64,000 nt of DNA from the NCBI GenBank assembly GCA_037976565.1, contig CP137675.1, positions 1,125,323 through 1,189,322 of the forward strand, read 5' to 3'. The DNA comes from Mesocentrotus franciscanus. Taxonomy: Eukaryota > Echinodermata > Echinoidea > Camarodonta > Strongylocentrotidae. Shown piece by piece: positions 48,467-61,007 of this stretch. A model generated the notes under the pieces. The model saw nothing but the letters and a program-made list of their open reading frames with translations. It was not told where the DNA came from and did not search any database. Position 1 is the first letter of the stretch, and each line of letters opens with the position of its first letter. Made by a program: the position numbers and the translations under genes.

Positions 48467-48535
48467 ATGGAACTTTGTCTTTACCCAGAATCTACACACA
48501 AGACGGGATGGCATTGGAGAGGCAGATCACCCTGA
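48467..48535 (+). promoter_or_regulatory. Upstream ORF overlapping the start of transporter copy B
   Basis: An ATG at 48467 opens a 22-codon frame that runs through the main ATG at 48508 in another frame and stops with TGA at 48533-48535. The matching bases in copy A read TTG, so only copy B has this upstream start. An overlapping upstream ORF usually lowers initiation at the main start, so copy B may be translated less efficiently. This is inference, because the leader was not confirmed by transcripts. Confidence 0.4.
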
Positions 48536-51500
48536 TCATAGGTTGCCTTGAGACACTCTTCTACGGAGGCACCATATTCGGTTGGCCATCACTGGTGTTT
48601 GTACTGAAGGATATCGGCTACTTCGCCGAAGAGTGTCTGCAGACCAGTGATGACGTCACCACACCAGATTCATCATCTTATGTCTCGCTTCGTCCTTCCA
48701 ATGAGGATCATGGCTCAATCGGTAAATTTCTCCTACCCTAAAAATACCTCAAGTACTTACGTCTGTCACAGGAGAGAGTCATTTTTTTAAACATTAAGTT
48801 TGGTACTAAGATTTTGGATTATAATGGGCAAACAATTTTGTTGTACATGACGTCATGGTCTAGTGGATACCTAACCGTATTGTGCATCAACTGCATGCTT
48901 CGCGATTCGAGTCTCAGCAGCTGCATTTAAGCCATTAAAAAAATAGTTAAGTGTAGTGAACAGGTATCAGGTAGAAAGACATTCCTTAAATTCATTCAGC
49001 TCCTTGGTGTAGCCTGACTAAAGTTAGGATTATATTCGTAATTCGCAGATGAGTATCCCCTGTAACGAATATGTACAATAATACTGTAGCTATAGTTATC
49101 ATTATCATGGTCAGTGTGAACTCTCATACATAGCATCTTAAATACTCGGCATGCATCACTTCCTTAGTTGGTGTATTTGTTTCATTTTGATTTATCAATG
49201 ATGTTCCAACCTGCTACGTAATCACATTGATGATCAAGTAAGTGTAGAAACGTATAAAGAGAGAAATAGAGAGAAATTTGATTTAATTTTGTTTTGTTTT
49301 CATTTCTTATTTTTGCAGATGGTGATGATGCCTATTTCACCAACGCTTCATCTGTAGTCTCTTGTCCTACTCAAGACGCCAGTCTGCAGCTAATCTATTC
49401 AATAGCCGTTGCATTCCAGCTCTTCTCTTTCTTTCCCATGGGTGTTTTCTTCGATAAGTATGGGACCAGAGACACTCGACTCCTCTTAAGGTAGGCTATA
49501 TAGTTAGTGGCATACTCAGTAGTGTTGCTAGAAGTCTCAAGCCCCACCTCTAAAATAATATGTATAATTTGTTCACGGGGCACACGTAAAATTGAATGTC
49601 TGAGCCCAAGCCCCTTCCACCAGATAAGTCTATTCTAACCTTTCCTAGGCGTACGAATTTTACAGGGTACGGAGTGCTCCCTTGCCCGAGAGTGAGCAAA
49701 TTTGTGTACCTTGAGTCCTGGATAGCCCAGCTGGTGAGCGGTAGTCACCCTGCAAGTTGTAATGTCCCCCTTTTTAAGAAGGGGCTTTCAAACGAGGGGA
49801 GGGGAGGGGAGGGGGAATGGTCATAATATAATGTCGGCCTTAACCCATAGTCACAATGCTACGGCATGCATACCGACATGGGAACGCCAATTCATCTCAG
49901 TACAGTAGATGGATCTGAATGTATTTGCCCTGTTTTATTTGGTTCTAATTTTCATATTTATGTTTAAAAAAAGATCTGGTACTGTACATTTGGTTTATAT
50001 TCCTCGTCTTTTCCCCGTTCCTCTAAAACTCAGTGTACTCCTGCTGGCTGGGAACCTTTTGATGGGATTCAGCTCCCCCGAACTCCCGGGTCTACTTTAT
50101 CCAGGAACCATCCTCTCGGTAGCCGGTGGAACAGCAGTTATTATCTCTAACATGGAGGTGTGTCAGTACAGAAAGCTTATTTTATTGATCTTCATATGAC
50201 TGCAATTGTAAAGAAAAATAAAACCCATGTTGTGACTTGCTTTCTGTTGTGTATGATTTTTAAAATACTTTATCAGCACCAAACTTGTCAAGAGAGAACG
50301 ATCAATGTGCTCATCCATCATGACTTTCTGTTGAGAGTCATAAAGCATAAGCCAATTGATTTCAAAAGCTGCCTTAGAAGATATATTAACTCCTTTTAGT
50401 TCATCTGTATCATTCTATTGAATATTAAAATGGAAATGAATCGGAAAGGATGATGACATTATTTCGATTAAATGAAATATGTGTTGTTGCCGACAAGGCG
50501 ATAAGAACAACATGAAGGATCGAATTGAAATGTCTTATTTAATAATATTTACCTCACTTTAGAAATCTAGCCATCTGCTTGGTCGAAATTGGAGACGTGA
50601 TTTTAAGCCATGCCCCACTCACAACCACGGAATATCAATAGCCCACAGGAAATATCAAGTATTTTGGACCCTCATCCTCATCCTCCTGCGATCCCCATTG
50701 GTTTACTTAGTTTGTGCGAGCGCGGCATTCCATACATTTTTTGTGCGATTAATTTGGTTGCTACAAACACAGCGCAAACGACCGCCGATCTCGATTGTAG
50801 CTAGGCCTATATCTACATGTAATGACGAGATGACGCCCCTTTGGAAATATAGAGATAAACCTGCTCTTTCATATGACTCCTCATTTTTTGAGTATCACCT
50901 TCAGGACCACAAGCAATGAAGGTTTGAATCTTGATTTTTAATTTATTACTTTCACTAATTTGGCATGATCGCGCAATGCACGTACTAGACGTAGACTGCA
51001 TAGGGATATATGCGTGAAATCACAATGGCCAACTAAGCAGGGAGCTGAGACTGCAAGTTTATCAACACAGGCTTCGATAGCGTAATCAAACTTGATTACC
51101 ATGCATGATTGACCAGTAAGTCGCACAAAATTGTATTCTATGACCCTGTTTTCAGTATATAAAAGTTATAATGACTGCTTTAATATTCGAGGCACAGTTG
51201 TTTTTTAGGCTCTCGGGGAGGTTACATCGTGCTATCACCCATCGGCACGCCTCGTGGTGATAGCACGATGCAACCTCCCCTCGAGCAATAAAAACAACTA
51301 TGCCTCTCATAGCAGTCATTATTACTATATTATATACCTCACTTTAGAAATCTAGCCATCTGATTGGTCGAAATTGGAGTCGTGATTTTAAGCCATGCCC
51401 CACTCACAGGGAATGTCCATTAATTTGTACCCTCGTAGCCCGCTCACAGGGAATATCCAGTATTTTGTGCCCTCATCATGCGATCCCAATTGGTTAACGT

Positions 51501-54500
51501 GTTAAAATTGTCTTTGTGCGAGCGCGGACACCATACAGTGTTTTTTTTCTGCGATTCCCAAATGATTGAAAATTTCAGTCATTTTGCTAGCAAAGATTAA
51601 CAGACAGTGTCTCAGATTTTCTGTGATGTTTTAACCAATCTTTACTCAATAAAAGGCTAAGGTAAGAATTCTTGGTAGATTTTTCTTTTAATTCGTACGA
51701 TCGGCATATAAAAGTCATATCGACTGCTTTAATACTCGAGGACTGGCTCGCGGGAAAGTTGAATCCCAGGCGCGCCGAAGGGTGATGGCAGGGGATTCAA
51801 CTATCCCTTGCGCGTATAAAAACAGCCAGTTCTCTCGTAGCAGTCGATATAACTATAATATATCCACTTGTATTCCTTTATGATATAAAAGCCTCTATAG
51901 AAACGTTCAAACTTGTAAATATATTTGCATGATATTATATTTATGCAAGATAAAGTAGTTATGACTACTCTATAGAGAAAGTTGATTTAACCACTATATC
52001 TATAGAACTAGCAGTTATGACTAAACAAATCTTTGTAATTCCTAATTCTAATACTGCTCTCCTTATTTCGCAATGTCTTCTTACTCAGATTGGAAATCTG
52101 TTCCGATCGCACAAACCGACAGTCATCACAGGATTGCAGGGTCTATACGGTTCCGCCCTATTCGTCTTCTTCATACTGAAGGTAATTGAGTCTCTAGCTA
52201 CGGAAGCGGAGGGGTGGATCTGAGGTTTGTAGATGCTGTCGGTAGAGTAGAAGTGTTGTGGTCTAGTGGATGCGTCACCGGACTGTGGATCACATGGTTC
52301 GCGGTTCGAGTCCCGCCGCGGCATTAATTTGGCAGGACAACAATCTACACTTGCCTCTGTCCACCAAGGTTGGGTACCTGGTACTGGTAGGATGTTGTCC
52401 TTTGAATGCTTTTAGTGCTTAAGGGCAGCCGGACTAAAGCCAGGGTAATAATACTATTTTGTAGGGGCCTTGAGCATCCCCTAGGATGGATACATGCTAT
52501 TGGTATGATTGGATATCCAAGGTTTGCACACATTTTTCATCCACCCTCGGATAACTACCCCTCGGATATCCACCCTCTAGGACAATCACCCCATAGGACA
52601 ACTACCCCTAGGGCAACCTCCCTCTAGGACGACTACCCCCTAGGACAACTACCCCCGGACAACTACTCCCCAGACAACTACCCCCTTAGACAACTACCTG
52701 GACAACTACCCCCTGGACAACTACCCCCTAGGATAGTTGTCCGGGGTAGTTGTTCTAGAGGATGGTTGTCGTAAGTAGTTGTCTGGGGGTTGTTGTCCAG
52801 GGGTACTTGTCCGGGGGTTGTTGTCCTAGGGGGTAGTTGTCTTAGGGTAGTTGTCCGGGGGTAGTAGTCCTTGGGGGTAGTCGTCCTAGAGGGTGGTTGC
52901 CCTAGGGGGTTGTTGTCCTAGGGGGTAGTTGTCCTATGGTTATTATCCTAGGGGTGGTTTTCCGGGGGTGGTTGTCCAGGGAGTAGGCGTCCTAGAACTG
53001 AAAAAATAAACAACATTAGGAAGTCATATTGTACGAGGCGGGGTGGTAGTCGGTGGTAGTCTTGATTTCTTGATAGTGGTAATGAAACGATCGAGTTTCT
53101 CTCCCCCCTTCTCTCTCTCTCTCTCTCTTAGATTGCCTACGAAGCCGGGTTCTCCATGCACACGGCTTTCTTCATCTCGGCCGGCTGCACCCTTCTCCTG
53201 AACATAAACACCTTCATCTTTCTACCTTTCGATCGTATACCTTGGCCACTCCCCCAGGACTACAAACTCATCCAATGCTGTGGCAGTCCACACCATTACA
53301 ATAAGTTAAGTGACGTCTTCCGTAGAGGCCGAGCGTATTCAAAACGCACCACACAGGGCGCACAATCAGGTATAGGCTTTAACACACACTCTTCATAGTC
53401 AGAAACCATATCTCCCCGAATATATCTTTCTGTACAAAAAGTCAATGTTTTAATGAAAATTTAGGTTTTAGACTTGCTGTAGATGCCAAATTTGTCTGCT
53501 TTTATGAACATTTTACATATGTACCTTTCGAGTTGACACTTTCTAGGGCAATTAGCCCTAACACAACACGTATTTTTTACATTGACGCGCGGAGGAATAT
53601 TTCCAACCGGATGGCCAACTTGGGCGGGGCGTTTCACTGTCAATCACGTTGTTCATAAAACCTTCATAGGTAGTTGCAACAGATCCTTATGCATATTCAT
53701 GAAAAATTTCGAGGAAATTTGCAAACTTTACCATACAGTATGTATCTTGCCAATCTAGACTAGCTAGGCAAAGCCACTTTGTCCAAGCCATTCTAAGTAT
53801 AAACTATCTTCAAAATAAAATCTATCATTATCACATTTATTACATTTGAAAGGGCCGTTATCATTTCATGGATATTGAGCATTGAGTTTGATCCCAGAAA
53901 TAGATGGATGTCTTGGTTGACGCTTGGTTTAGTAGAATTGATTTATTATACATTGTTTTGTATACAAAAATCGAGAAACGAATATTATCGTCTTAAATTA
54001 TTGAAGATAATGAAAGCCTGTTGGTTAGTGAAATAGTGCAAACATCACTCACAATAATACTAAAGAACGTTCGCTATCATTTTGTTCAGGGGATCTGCCA
54101 ACGACTGAAGGTGGCGAGAGTAAACCGACCGAGTACACATCACTCAGATCATGCATACTATCATTCACGTTCTGGGCCATACTCTTATGGCAGGCTATCC
54201 TCGAACTCAATGTCATTTTCACACTTGGCGTCTTAAATTATTTCTTGACGAGACTAGCGAATGGGGATACGGAAATTGGTGAGAAGGCCTTACTCTTCTT
54301 CCATTTGTTTGGCGTTGTCAATTTCTTCGTTTTCTACGATAATTTTTCTTGTCCTGTTCTTTTATTCCACTTCCCCCCAGAAAAGGAGATAATTTTGTCA
54401 TCTTTCTTTCTCACTTAAAAAACATCTGGGGTCAGTTTCTCGAAACTGAAATGTGTGGATATCCTATATTGAAATGCGTGTCAGTTCTATATCAAGCTTT

Positions 54501-57500
54501 TCTCCTCGATGTCCACGAACTTATAGACTGATGACGGTTTCGAGAAACTGACCGCAGGGTCATTTACTTGCAGTTGAAAGCAAGTCCCAAAATCATGCCG
54601 AACTTGACTTTGAGCATGTTTAAAGGTAATACAAAGTTTTGGTATGGGGCCATGAATTTGGTTCAAATGAACATATTGGAAACATAGCCTATGCGATTTT
54701 ACAATACTCAATGATCGTTGTCGCGGTTGAAATCGAGTCTAAAGTGATGAAATTGTAAATAATAAGCTCTTTATGTTGTATAGCTCCCTCTCAAGGCTGA
54801 TATTACTTTAGCTTTAAAACAATGCTTCTCGACTACAATCGACCGATTTGCTATTCCCGGTTGGAAATAATATATAAGAACTGCATATTCTGAGATTTTT
54901 ATGGTCGCAGCTACCATGGAATAGCCCTAGGCGCTATTGAACTATTTGAAATTTACCGGGATCACCGGCAAATTTTGATTATTCAATTTCTGGAAAGCAG
55001 AAGTGTTTTAGGGGCTAAATTTTTTAATTGCTTATATACATCCACAGGGACATCTAAATATATCAAAATTTTAAAGAATTACTATCCATCCAATTTTCAA
55101 ATTTTACCAAAACTTTGCATTACCTTTAACCAAGAAGCAACGTGCATTTTATTTGGGTATAATTTTCCGGAGTTATACGTTTAATCGAACGTTTTGAATT
55201 AAGCATCCAATGTCTCTTTTTCTGTGTGTCTGTAATAAATGGAACAATTTATTGACTGTTTCTGTAATGCTTAATTCATTCAAGAAATGTCATGTTTCTG
55301 TTTTTCATATTTTGCAGTGAGTTCCTATACGAATGCCTTCATCATAACACAGCTGACTGCTGTATTTTTAGGTCCACTTGGAGGTCTAGTCGTCAAAAGG
55401 AATAAGAAAGGACCATGCAAAAAAGGTGAATTATACAAATTGGGATATATATTTCTGCATCATTATAACAGCGGTATTAAAAAAGATACCTTAGAGTTGA
55501 ATCTTTCTGTATACATGTAGATGATATAGCCAAAGCTATAGAGAATTCAGGTGTTATCCCAGATGATAGGGGACATTCCAGAAAACTAAGAGTTTACGAA
55601 ATCACAACTTTAGAAAATACACACGGGACCGAAAAAACGGTCTCGTGGGTCAGTCTTGTAGAAATCCCCGGGCGGGAGTCGTACTTTTTAACTTGACGAT
55701 CTCACGAGGAAAGAACCACACTATAAAACAATCAGGTTATATAATTAATGTCAACAATTTAATATATATAATTAACACAGTTTTCAAGGTTCGTATAATC
55801 GTTCGGGTACACACCCAAAAATGCACACAATAATCACATGTCGCGGGAGTGAACTCCCTCAGACGGCATATAATTTACATAAAAATAACAGTGATCATAG
55901 TAAACGGAATCGTCTCGAGGGCGTATGGAACACCCCGGAGGTTAATCTCCGTCACGTTCAAAAACGACTACACAAATATAATCAATCATATACAAACAAC
56001 AAAATGTCAATCATCAAAAATCAAATACAATAAGAAGGATCGTTAATTAGTTCAGCAAAGCGTTCAAGAATAAGAAATTATAATCAAACCAAATCAGCAT
56101 TAATGAGGTCAAGCAATATGACGATGCTGATGATGGCGACGAAACGATGACGACGATGATGACGAAGACGTAGACAGCGATGCTTGGAGACGATGACGAA
56201 GACGTAGACGGCGATGACGACGATGGTCTTGTTGATGAAGGTGATGAGACAATTAATCGAAGAATGCGATGATGATGCAGATAATGTCAATGATGTGGTC
56301 AGGTGCGGATCCAGCCGGCGGCAAGGGAGGGGGCCCAAAAAAGGGGCCCACTTCGTGCGAAAATTTGAAAACCGTGACGGCCGATTTTCCGCTCAGTGGG
56401 GGTAGTGAGCAAAAACATAATTTGTTTGCCCCCCTGGATCCGCCACTTGATTTGGTGACGATGACGATAATCAGCGAGTCAACACGGCACAACGGATGAC
56501 AGTGAGGTGATGACGATCGATGATCAACGTGTCAACACAACACAATGGATGGTGGCGATCAAAAAGACAGTGGTCGATAAAAAATAATGAGTCGATGATG
56601 GTGAGGTGATGACGAAGACGACGATCAACGTGTCAACACAACGAATAATGAGTCGATGTTGGTGAGGTGATAACGAAGACGACGATCAACGTGTCAACAC
56701 AACAAAAGATGATGGCGAGGTGATGACGATGACGATAATCAACACAACGAAAAGTGTCGGTGTAAAAGCGATAAACAAGTCTCTCCACAAAACAGTAGGG
56801 ACTTTTAGATTTACACGACGAGAACGTGGACCGCCACGTGTGACATCCTTTTAAGGTAATGTAACGTCCTTTTAAGGCACTGCCGGGCACGGCTCAGTGC
56901 CTTAACACAATGTCACACGCGACAATCCACGCTCTCGCCGTGTAAATCTAAAAGTCCCTAATATAAAAGAGTCTACGTTTGGTGAGCAAGTCCACCGGGA
57001 GACGAAAATTCGACCAGCACAATAAACGTAACACAGTAACAACCTGTGTGTGTCGATAAAAATGATCCCTCTGATTTTCACATGGAAATATAAGATCGAA
57101 GCCCCAATCACAACTGCAGCGTGATTGGTTGAAACACGCGCAAAAAATTAATATGCACGTATACGCGCTGTACGTAATAATATAAATCTACATATCAATA
57201 GAATATGTTAGCGAACCAGACAGACTGGTTTGGACATGTCTGCAAAGCCAGACAGCGGAGTGGAAAATACCACGCAAGGGAAATTGATTCTCCTTCGCAG
57301 CCATTTTGAAAATGGGATGACAATACTTATTAAACATGTACAAATCAATGCATAAAACGTTATTATACATGCACAAGTTAAAAATTGTAACATTTCGTCA
57401 CTACAGTCTCATGGACTGTAATTGTTCGAACAGAATGATTTAGTGCTCAATAGCAGTCATGTGTTTTATGCAGTAAATTTGCTACTCCTGGAAATATTTT

Positions 57501-60088
57501 ACTTTCTTAAGGCTCATCGTTTAGTATGACGCCGCAAAACCACGGCGTTTTTTTATATTTTTGTATGATGACGTAAAGTGCAATATGATTCACACTTCTG
57601 TATCTAATAACACAGAGCTCAGTGAATACGCGCGCAAGTCCTTTGTTGCGCGCAGTTGCCATTCAAGTTACACGTGAAAGAAAACCGCGGCTTATTTTGT
57701 CCCCGGTGGTTTACCGCGCAATATCTGAATAAGCCTCATGGGTACTAGCGAATGACTGTTTTAGTACCATCTTCCAGTATTTTTCAGTATTTTTAGATAG
57801 AGGAACGGAGTGTGTGTGTGTGTGTGTGTGTTTAGGGGGGGGGGCTCCGCCTCACCCAGCGGCACACTAGCGTGTCTGGGAGTTGATAATAAATACAGAG
57901 GTTTGAGTCAGCTATATCGCTTTCTGTATCCACCACTGAAATGTTACGTCTTATTTGATTACGCTTTATTCTCCATCTTCCTTTTCTCCAGGACACAAAA
58001 CTAGAAGTGATTACGATGACATCCTGGACTGTTGTCTTCCCCTCGCCTTACCAAGTCTCCTCTCAGCGGCTTATTCTGTTATATTCCTCATTCCCAACTT
58101 GGAAATCCAGTACTTGGCCTTTATGCTCATCACCTTCTTTCGAGTGTTTTTCTTTGGTACCGGACCGGTGATCATTGCTTTAATGTAAGAATTACAATGG
58201 GAATATGTAATATAATCACAGAGCCTGTCTCGTGGCACCCCTCTTTAACAGACGATAAATTTTGACTTCTTTAATTCATTTAGACCATCTTTGTCAGCCT
58301 AATCGGAGCCGTTGATTTTGGCCCCAGCCTCCCGCTGTCCCACAATCTGGTCGACTTTTCCTATAAGATTTCTAGTCTATGGATTATAAGTTGTTCATAC
58401 AAAGGAATACAGCGTACGGTTGGACGGAACAAACTGGTAAAATATTTGTTGGGAAGGGGTTGTCAAGCCATAATCCGACCCAGGGGCGGCGATTTCTTTT
58501 CATGACCGGGGGGACGAAATGCAAGGATGTTGTGCGAGGGAGCGTAGCGACCGAGCGAGAATTTCTTTGCATTTTTATTAGTCTAAACGCTGCACTCTCG
58601 AGCCCTCCAGAGCCTAAAAGTGTGTTGCAGTCATTATCAGGGGCGGATCAAGCCGGCGGCAAGGGAGGGGGCCTAAAAAGGGGCCCACTTCCTGCGAAAA
58701 TTTGAAAATCGTGCCGGTCGATTTTTCGCTCAGTGGGGTAGTGAGCAAAAAAATTTGGCACCCGAAAAATTTTTCCTCCGGGAACGGTTATTTTCCACCA
58801 CTACCCCTTGGGCGCCAGGGGTAGTGAGCACAATTTTTTTTTGGCACCCGAAAAATTTTCCCTAGGGAAGGGTTTTTTCCACCGCCACCCCTTGGGCGCC
58901 AGGAGGGCCCAACTTCTTTTTCAAGAAAGGGTGTTTTTACCTGTTTTTTTCTAGGGAGGGCCCGGGCCCCCCCCTGGTCACTGGTCACTGGTCATTATTC
59001 AGTATTTGCTATACATTTTTTCAATTTCTTTCAAATTTTCCGGGGGGGACGACCCCCCCCCCTAAAAAAAATTGAGGGGGGTTCCCCCGGATCGCCGGCC
59101 TTAGTCAGACCCCTTTAAATATTGATAAATTTTCCCCCATCTGGCTTCCGGACCAATTTCTTTTAGAAGAAAGGATTGATGATGCACATAGAAATGTTCA
59201 AATTCCATTATGAATGAGATTTTGGAACCCCCTCCCCCAAATATTCTATTATTTTCAAATTTTCTAAATGCCTGGTTTGTTAATCATTTTCCAATGACAA
59301 ACGTCCCCCGAATTAAAAATAAGAGAGAGCTGGTGGTCCTTAAAGTTATCGTTGAATAACTAAAAGAAGTAAACATCCCTTTTATATAAAATACCCATTT
59401 CTCTAATTTTGTTTCTTCACAGATTCCCACAGAAGTATTTTGGGCGTATATACGGCGTCATCCGCACTATCACAGGCTTCGTTACTCTTCTCCAATACCC
59501 AATCTTTATTCTTATACAAGAATATCTGGATGACGATCCGTTCTATGTGAGTCATATCCTTAGCCAGTTTGTTGAACTATTTCGTTAAGGCTTGTTCAGA
59601 TATTCTTGTGTATACAGAACGAAAGTATTTATTGGTAATTTAGGCTTCTTGCTAAAAAAGAACAAAACAATGGGAAAAAAAGAACGATCTGAAAGACACC
59701 AGCTTGTGACTAATAATATGTGACAAAGAAAATATGTACTGGATTGATTCTTTGTTCTTTTCAACTTTATGGTTTGAAGATGAAATCTCGATCAAATTAT
59801 CTTGCTCCAATTTTCAACCCCCAAGAAAAAGAAAAAGAAAAAGGAAAGTGATTACATCATGTTATACTCATTATCATTCATACAGTCATCGATTTAGTTT
59901 AGAATTAGCTCAACGATACATATTTCTACTCAGTTTTGAAGACTTTTTATGTTTTGTTTAACTTTCAGGTAATGATTGGTTTTGCTGCGGCTGATCTACT
60001 TACGTTATTCTTGCCCGTGTTCCTCTACATCATAACCAAGAGAAATATGAACAATACCGACCAAAATAAGTTCAACAATGATAATTAA
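48508..60088 (+). CDS. SLC43A-like: SLC43-family membrane transporter, copy B (10 coding exons, 524 aa)
   Basis: Tandem paralogue of copy A. Exons join at 48508-48721, 49319-49490, 50034-50157, 52089-52181, 53132-53369, 54090-54278, 55318-55425, 57992-58184, 59423-59546 and 59969-60088, giving 1575 nt including the stop. Every intron has the same phase as in copy A. Eight exons are equal in length to copy A up to the last one, and the TM segments, the NAS glycosylation site and GxxxDxxGxR (GVFFDKYGTR) are kept. Three things differ. The exon-5 end after CCGSPH is unrelated and basic instead of acidic. Exon 6 lacks 78 nt in frame. A 1-nt loss near the end shifts the last residues to ...NKFNNDN. 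Introns 3, 4, 7 and 8 are enlarged by repeat insertions absent from copy A. No stop or frameshift breaks the transporter core, so it looks functional. Substrate is as uncertain as for copy A. Confidence 0.88.
48842..49110 (+). mobile_element. tRNA-derived SINE, intron 1 of copy B
   Basis: ATGGTCTAGTGGATACCTAA (A box) and CGATTCGAGTCTCAGC (B box), then a body with GGTATCAGGTAGAAAG and a tail GTAACGAATATGTAC. The copy A counterpart is broken by a nested insertion. Confidence 0.7.
50549..51855. mobile_element. Two adjacent hairpin MITEs inserted in intron 3 of copy B
   Basis: Copy A reads TTATTTAATAATATATCCAC without interruption at 35809, so the insertion limits are direct. The units 50549-51336 and 51337-51855 both start ACCTCACTTTAGAAATCTAG and end with a hairpin (51173-51317 and 51722-51845). 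They belong to the family of 21775-22330. Confidence 0.85.
52252..52510 (+). mobile_element. tRNA-derived SINE, intron 4 of copy B
   Basis: TGGTCTAGTGGATGCGTCAC (A box) and CGGTTCGAGTCCC (B box), with the same body as 36225-36515, so it predates the duplication. Its tail borders the inverted minisatellite. Confidence 0.75.
52545..53000. repeat. Inverted minisatellite of a ~15-bp unit
   Basis: About 12 units of ACAACTACCCCCTAGG (12-16 bases) run forward to about 52738. About 18 units of the complement (TAGGGGGTAGTTGTCC) follow to 53000. Copy A has none of it in intron 4. Confidence 0.88.
56301..56448. mobile_element. GGCGGATCCAG-family MITE (complete)
   Basis: AGGTGCGGATCCAG and CTGGATCCGCCACT are inverted ends (12 of 14 bases). 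The inside shares CCGGCGGCAAGGGAGGGGGC and GTGGGGGTAGTGAGC-like words with 58640-58990. Confidence 0.75.
56796..56960. mobile_element. Hairpin MITE, TA-ended
   Basis: TAGGGACTTTTAGATTTACA at one end and TGTAAATCTAAAAGTCCCTA at the other are perfectly inverted. Pairing continues imperfectly through the GAACGTGGA arms. The relative at 60876-61007 is an insertion absent from block A. Confidence 0.8.
57508..57736. mobile_element. Inverted-repeat MITE, intron 7 of copy B
   Basis: TTAAGGCTCATCGTTTAGTA...GACGCCGC and GCGCAATATCTGAATAAGCC are related to the ends of 39640-39835. It lies in a second intron-7 insertion (57432-57896) that also holds a (GT)n run at 57812-57831. Confidence 0.6.
58481..59103. 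mobile_element. G/C-run-bordered insertion in intron 8 of copy B
   Basis: Copy A has CATAGTCAGACCCC without interruption. Here CCAGGGGCGGCGATTTC opens and CCCGGATCGCCGGCC closes the insert. A GGCGGATCAAG-family element (58640-58990) with a partly repeated GGCACCCGAAAAATTTT / CCCTTGGGCGCCAGG unit is nested in it. Confidence 0.65.
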
Positions 60089-60228
60089 ATCGGACCTTCT
60101 TGAGAGGATTTATCATTTTTTTCAACGCGTTAGGCTAAAATTGCCACAAAGATTCCCAAATAGCAAATCTTTGTATAAAAAGTCATGCGTTAATGTAATT
60201 AAGAATTCGATATTATCTTTCACGAGAT

Positions 60229-60234
60229 AATAAA
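60229..60234 (+). terminator. Polyadenylation signal AATAAA, transporter copy B
   Basis: AATAAA about 140 bases after the stop at 60086-60088, matching the position in copy A. Confidence 0.6.
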
Positions 60235-60875
60235 AGTGGCATCCAAAATATAGATATCAATATTGTGCCTATAATATCAACTATATCTAGTATTAGGGAA
60301 TATACTTATCGAAGTTGAAGTAGCATGAGAATTGACCTGAAACATGATTATCTCGACAGCTAACTGTCGAATGTGATCGGCAAAATCCAGGGGCGTGGAA
60401 AGACTATTTGAATAGGCAGGGGAGGGAATTTTCGGACCAAATTTACCGACAGGTTATCCTAAAATTGCACAAGCCCCCAAAAAAAAAAATACTCAGACTT
60501 TAAATTTAATTTTGCTGACAAGGGTAAGATCATTTCGAAGAGGTTGGGGTGCCGCACCCCTTTCACACTACCCTTAGTAGAATCCCCCTTATCAAACAAA
60601 AATTTTAATTTTAATTAAAAAATCATTTACATAAATCAACATTTAAAAAAAAAAAACTTCTTCCGACATATTTTTGTCTAAATGCTGAGTGAAAAAGAAA
60701 TACTGGTTGAAGTAGATTTATAACAGTAAGTGTATGTAAATTATACAAGAGTGTTGTAACATTTACGGGACTATAATATGATTGATAATGATAATTTGTA
60801 TAGCGCTTAATACACCATTTCTAGACTGAGGCTTAACATTGTTAGCATTACCCCGGTCAGTGCACACACTGTCAC

Positions 60876-61007
60876 TAGGGACTTTTAGATTTTACACGAC
60901 GAGAACGTGGACTGCCACGGTGAGGCACTGCCGGGCACGGGCCAGTGCCTTGAAAGAATGGCACATGTGGCAGTCCACTACGTCGACGTGCAAATCTAAA
61001 GTCCCTA
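60876..61007. mobile_element. Hairpin MITE, TA-ended, 3' of copy B
   Basis: TAGGGACTTTTAGATTTTAC and CAAATCTAAAGTCCCTA are inverted ends. Block A reads through this place (GTGCACACGATAAACG at 41550), so the element arrived after the duplication. Confidence 0.8.

Larger units (their letters stand above)
55627..57404. mobile_element. 1.8-kb insertion in intron 7 of copy B, unidentified
   Basis: Copy A passes directly from GACACGCGA to GTCTCATGGACTG (38597-38620). Here 1.8 kb intervenes, starting ACCGAAAAAACGGTCTCG. It contains a GACGATGA-rich tract (56110-56760) and two smaller elements. No protein frame is recognisable, so the class is unknown. Confidence 0.65.

Noticed and set aside
56110..56760. 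GACGATGA-rich frames in intron 7 of copy B
   Set aside because: Simple-sequence translation (Asp/Glu or His/Arg runs) without domain or splice support.
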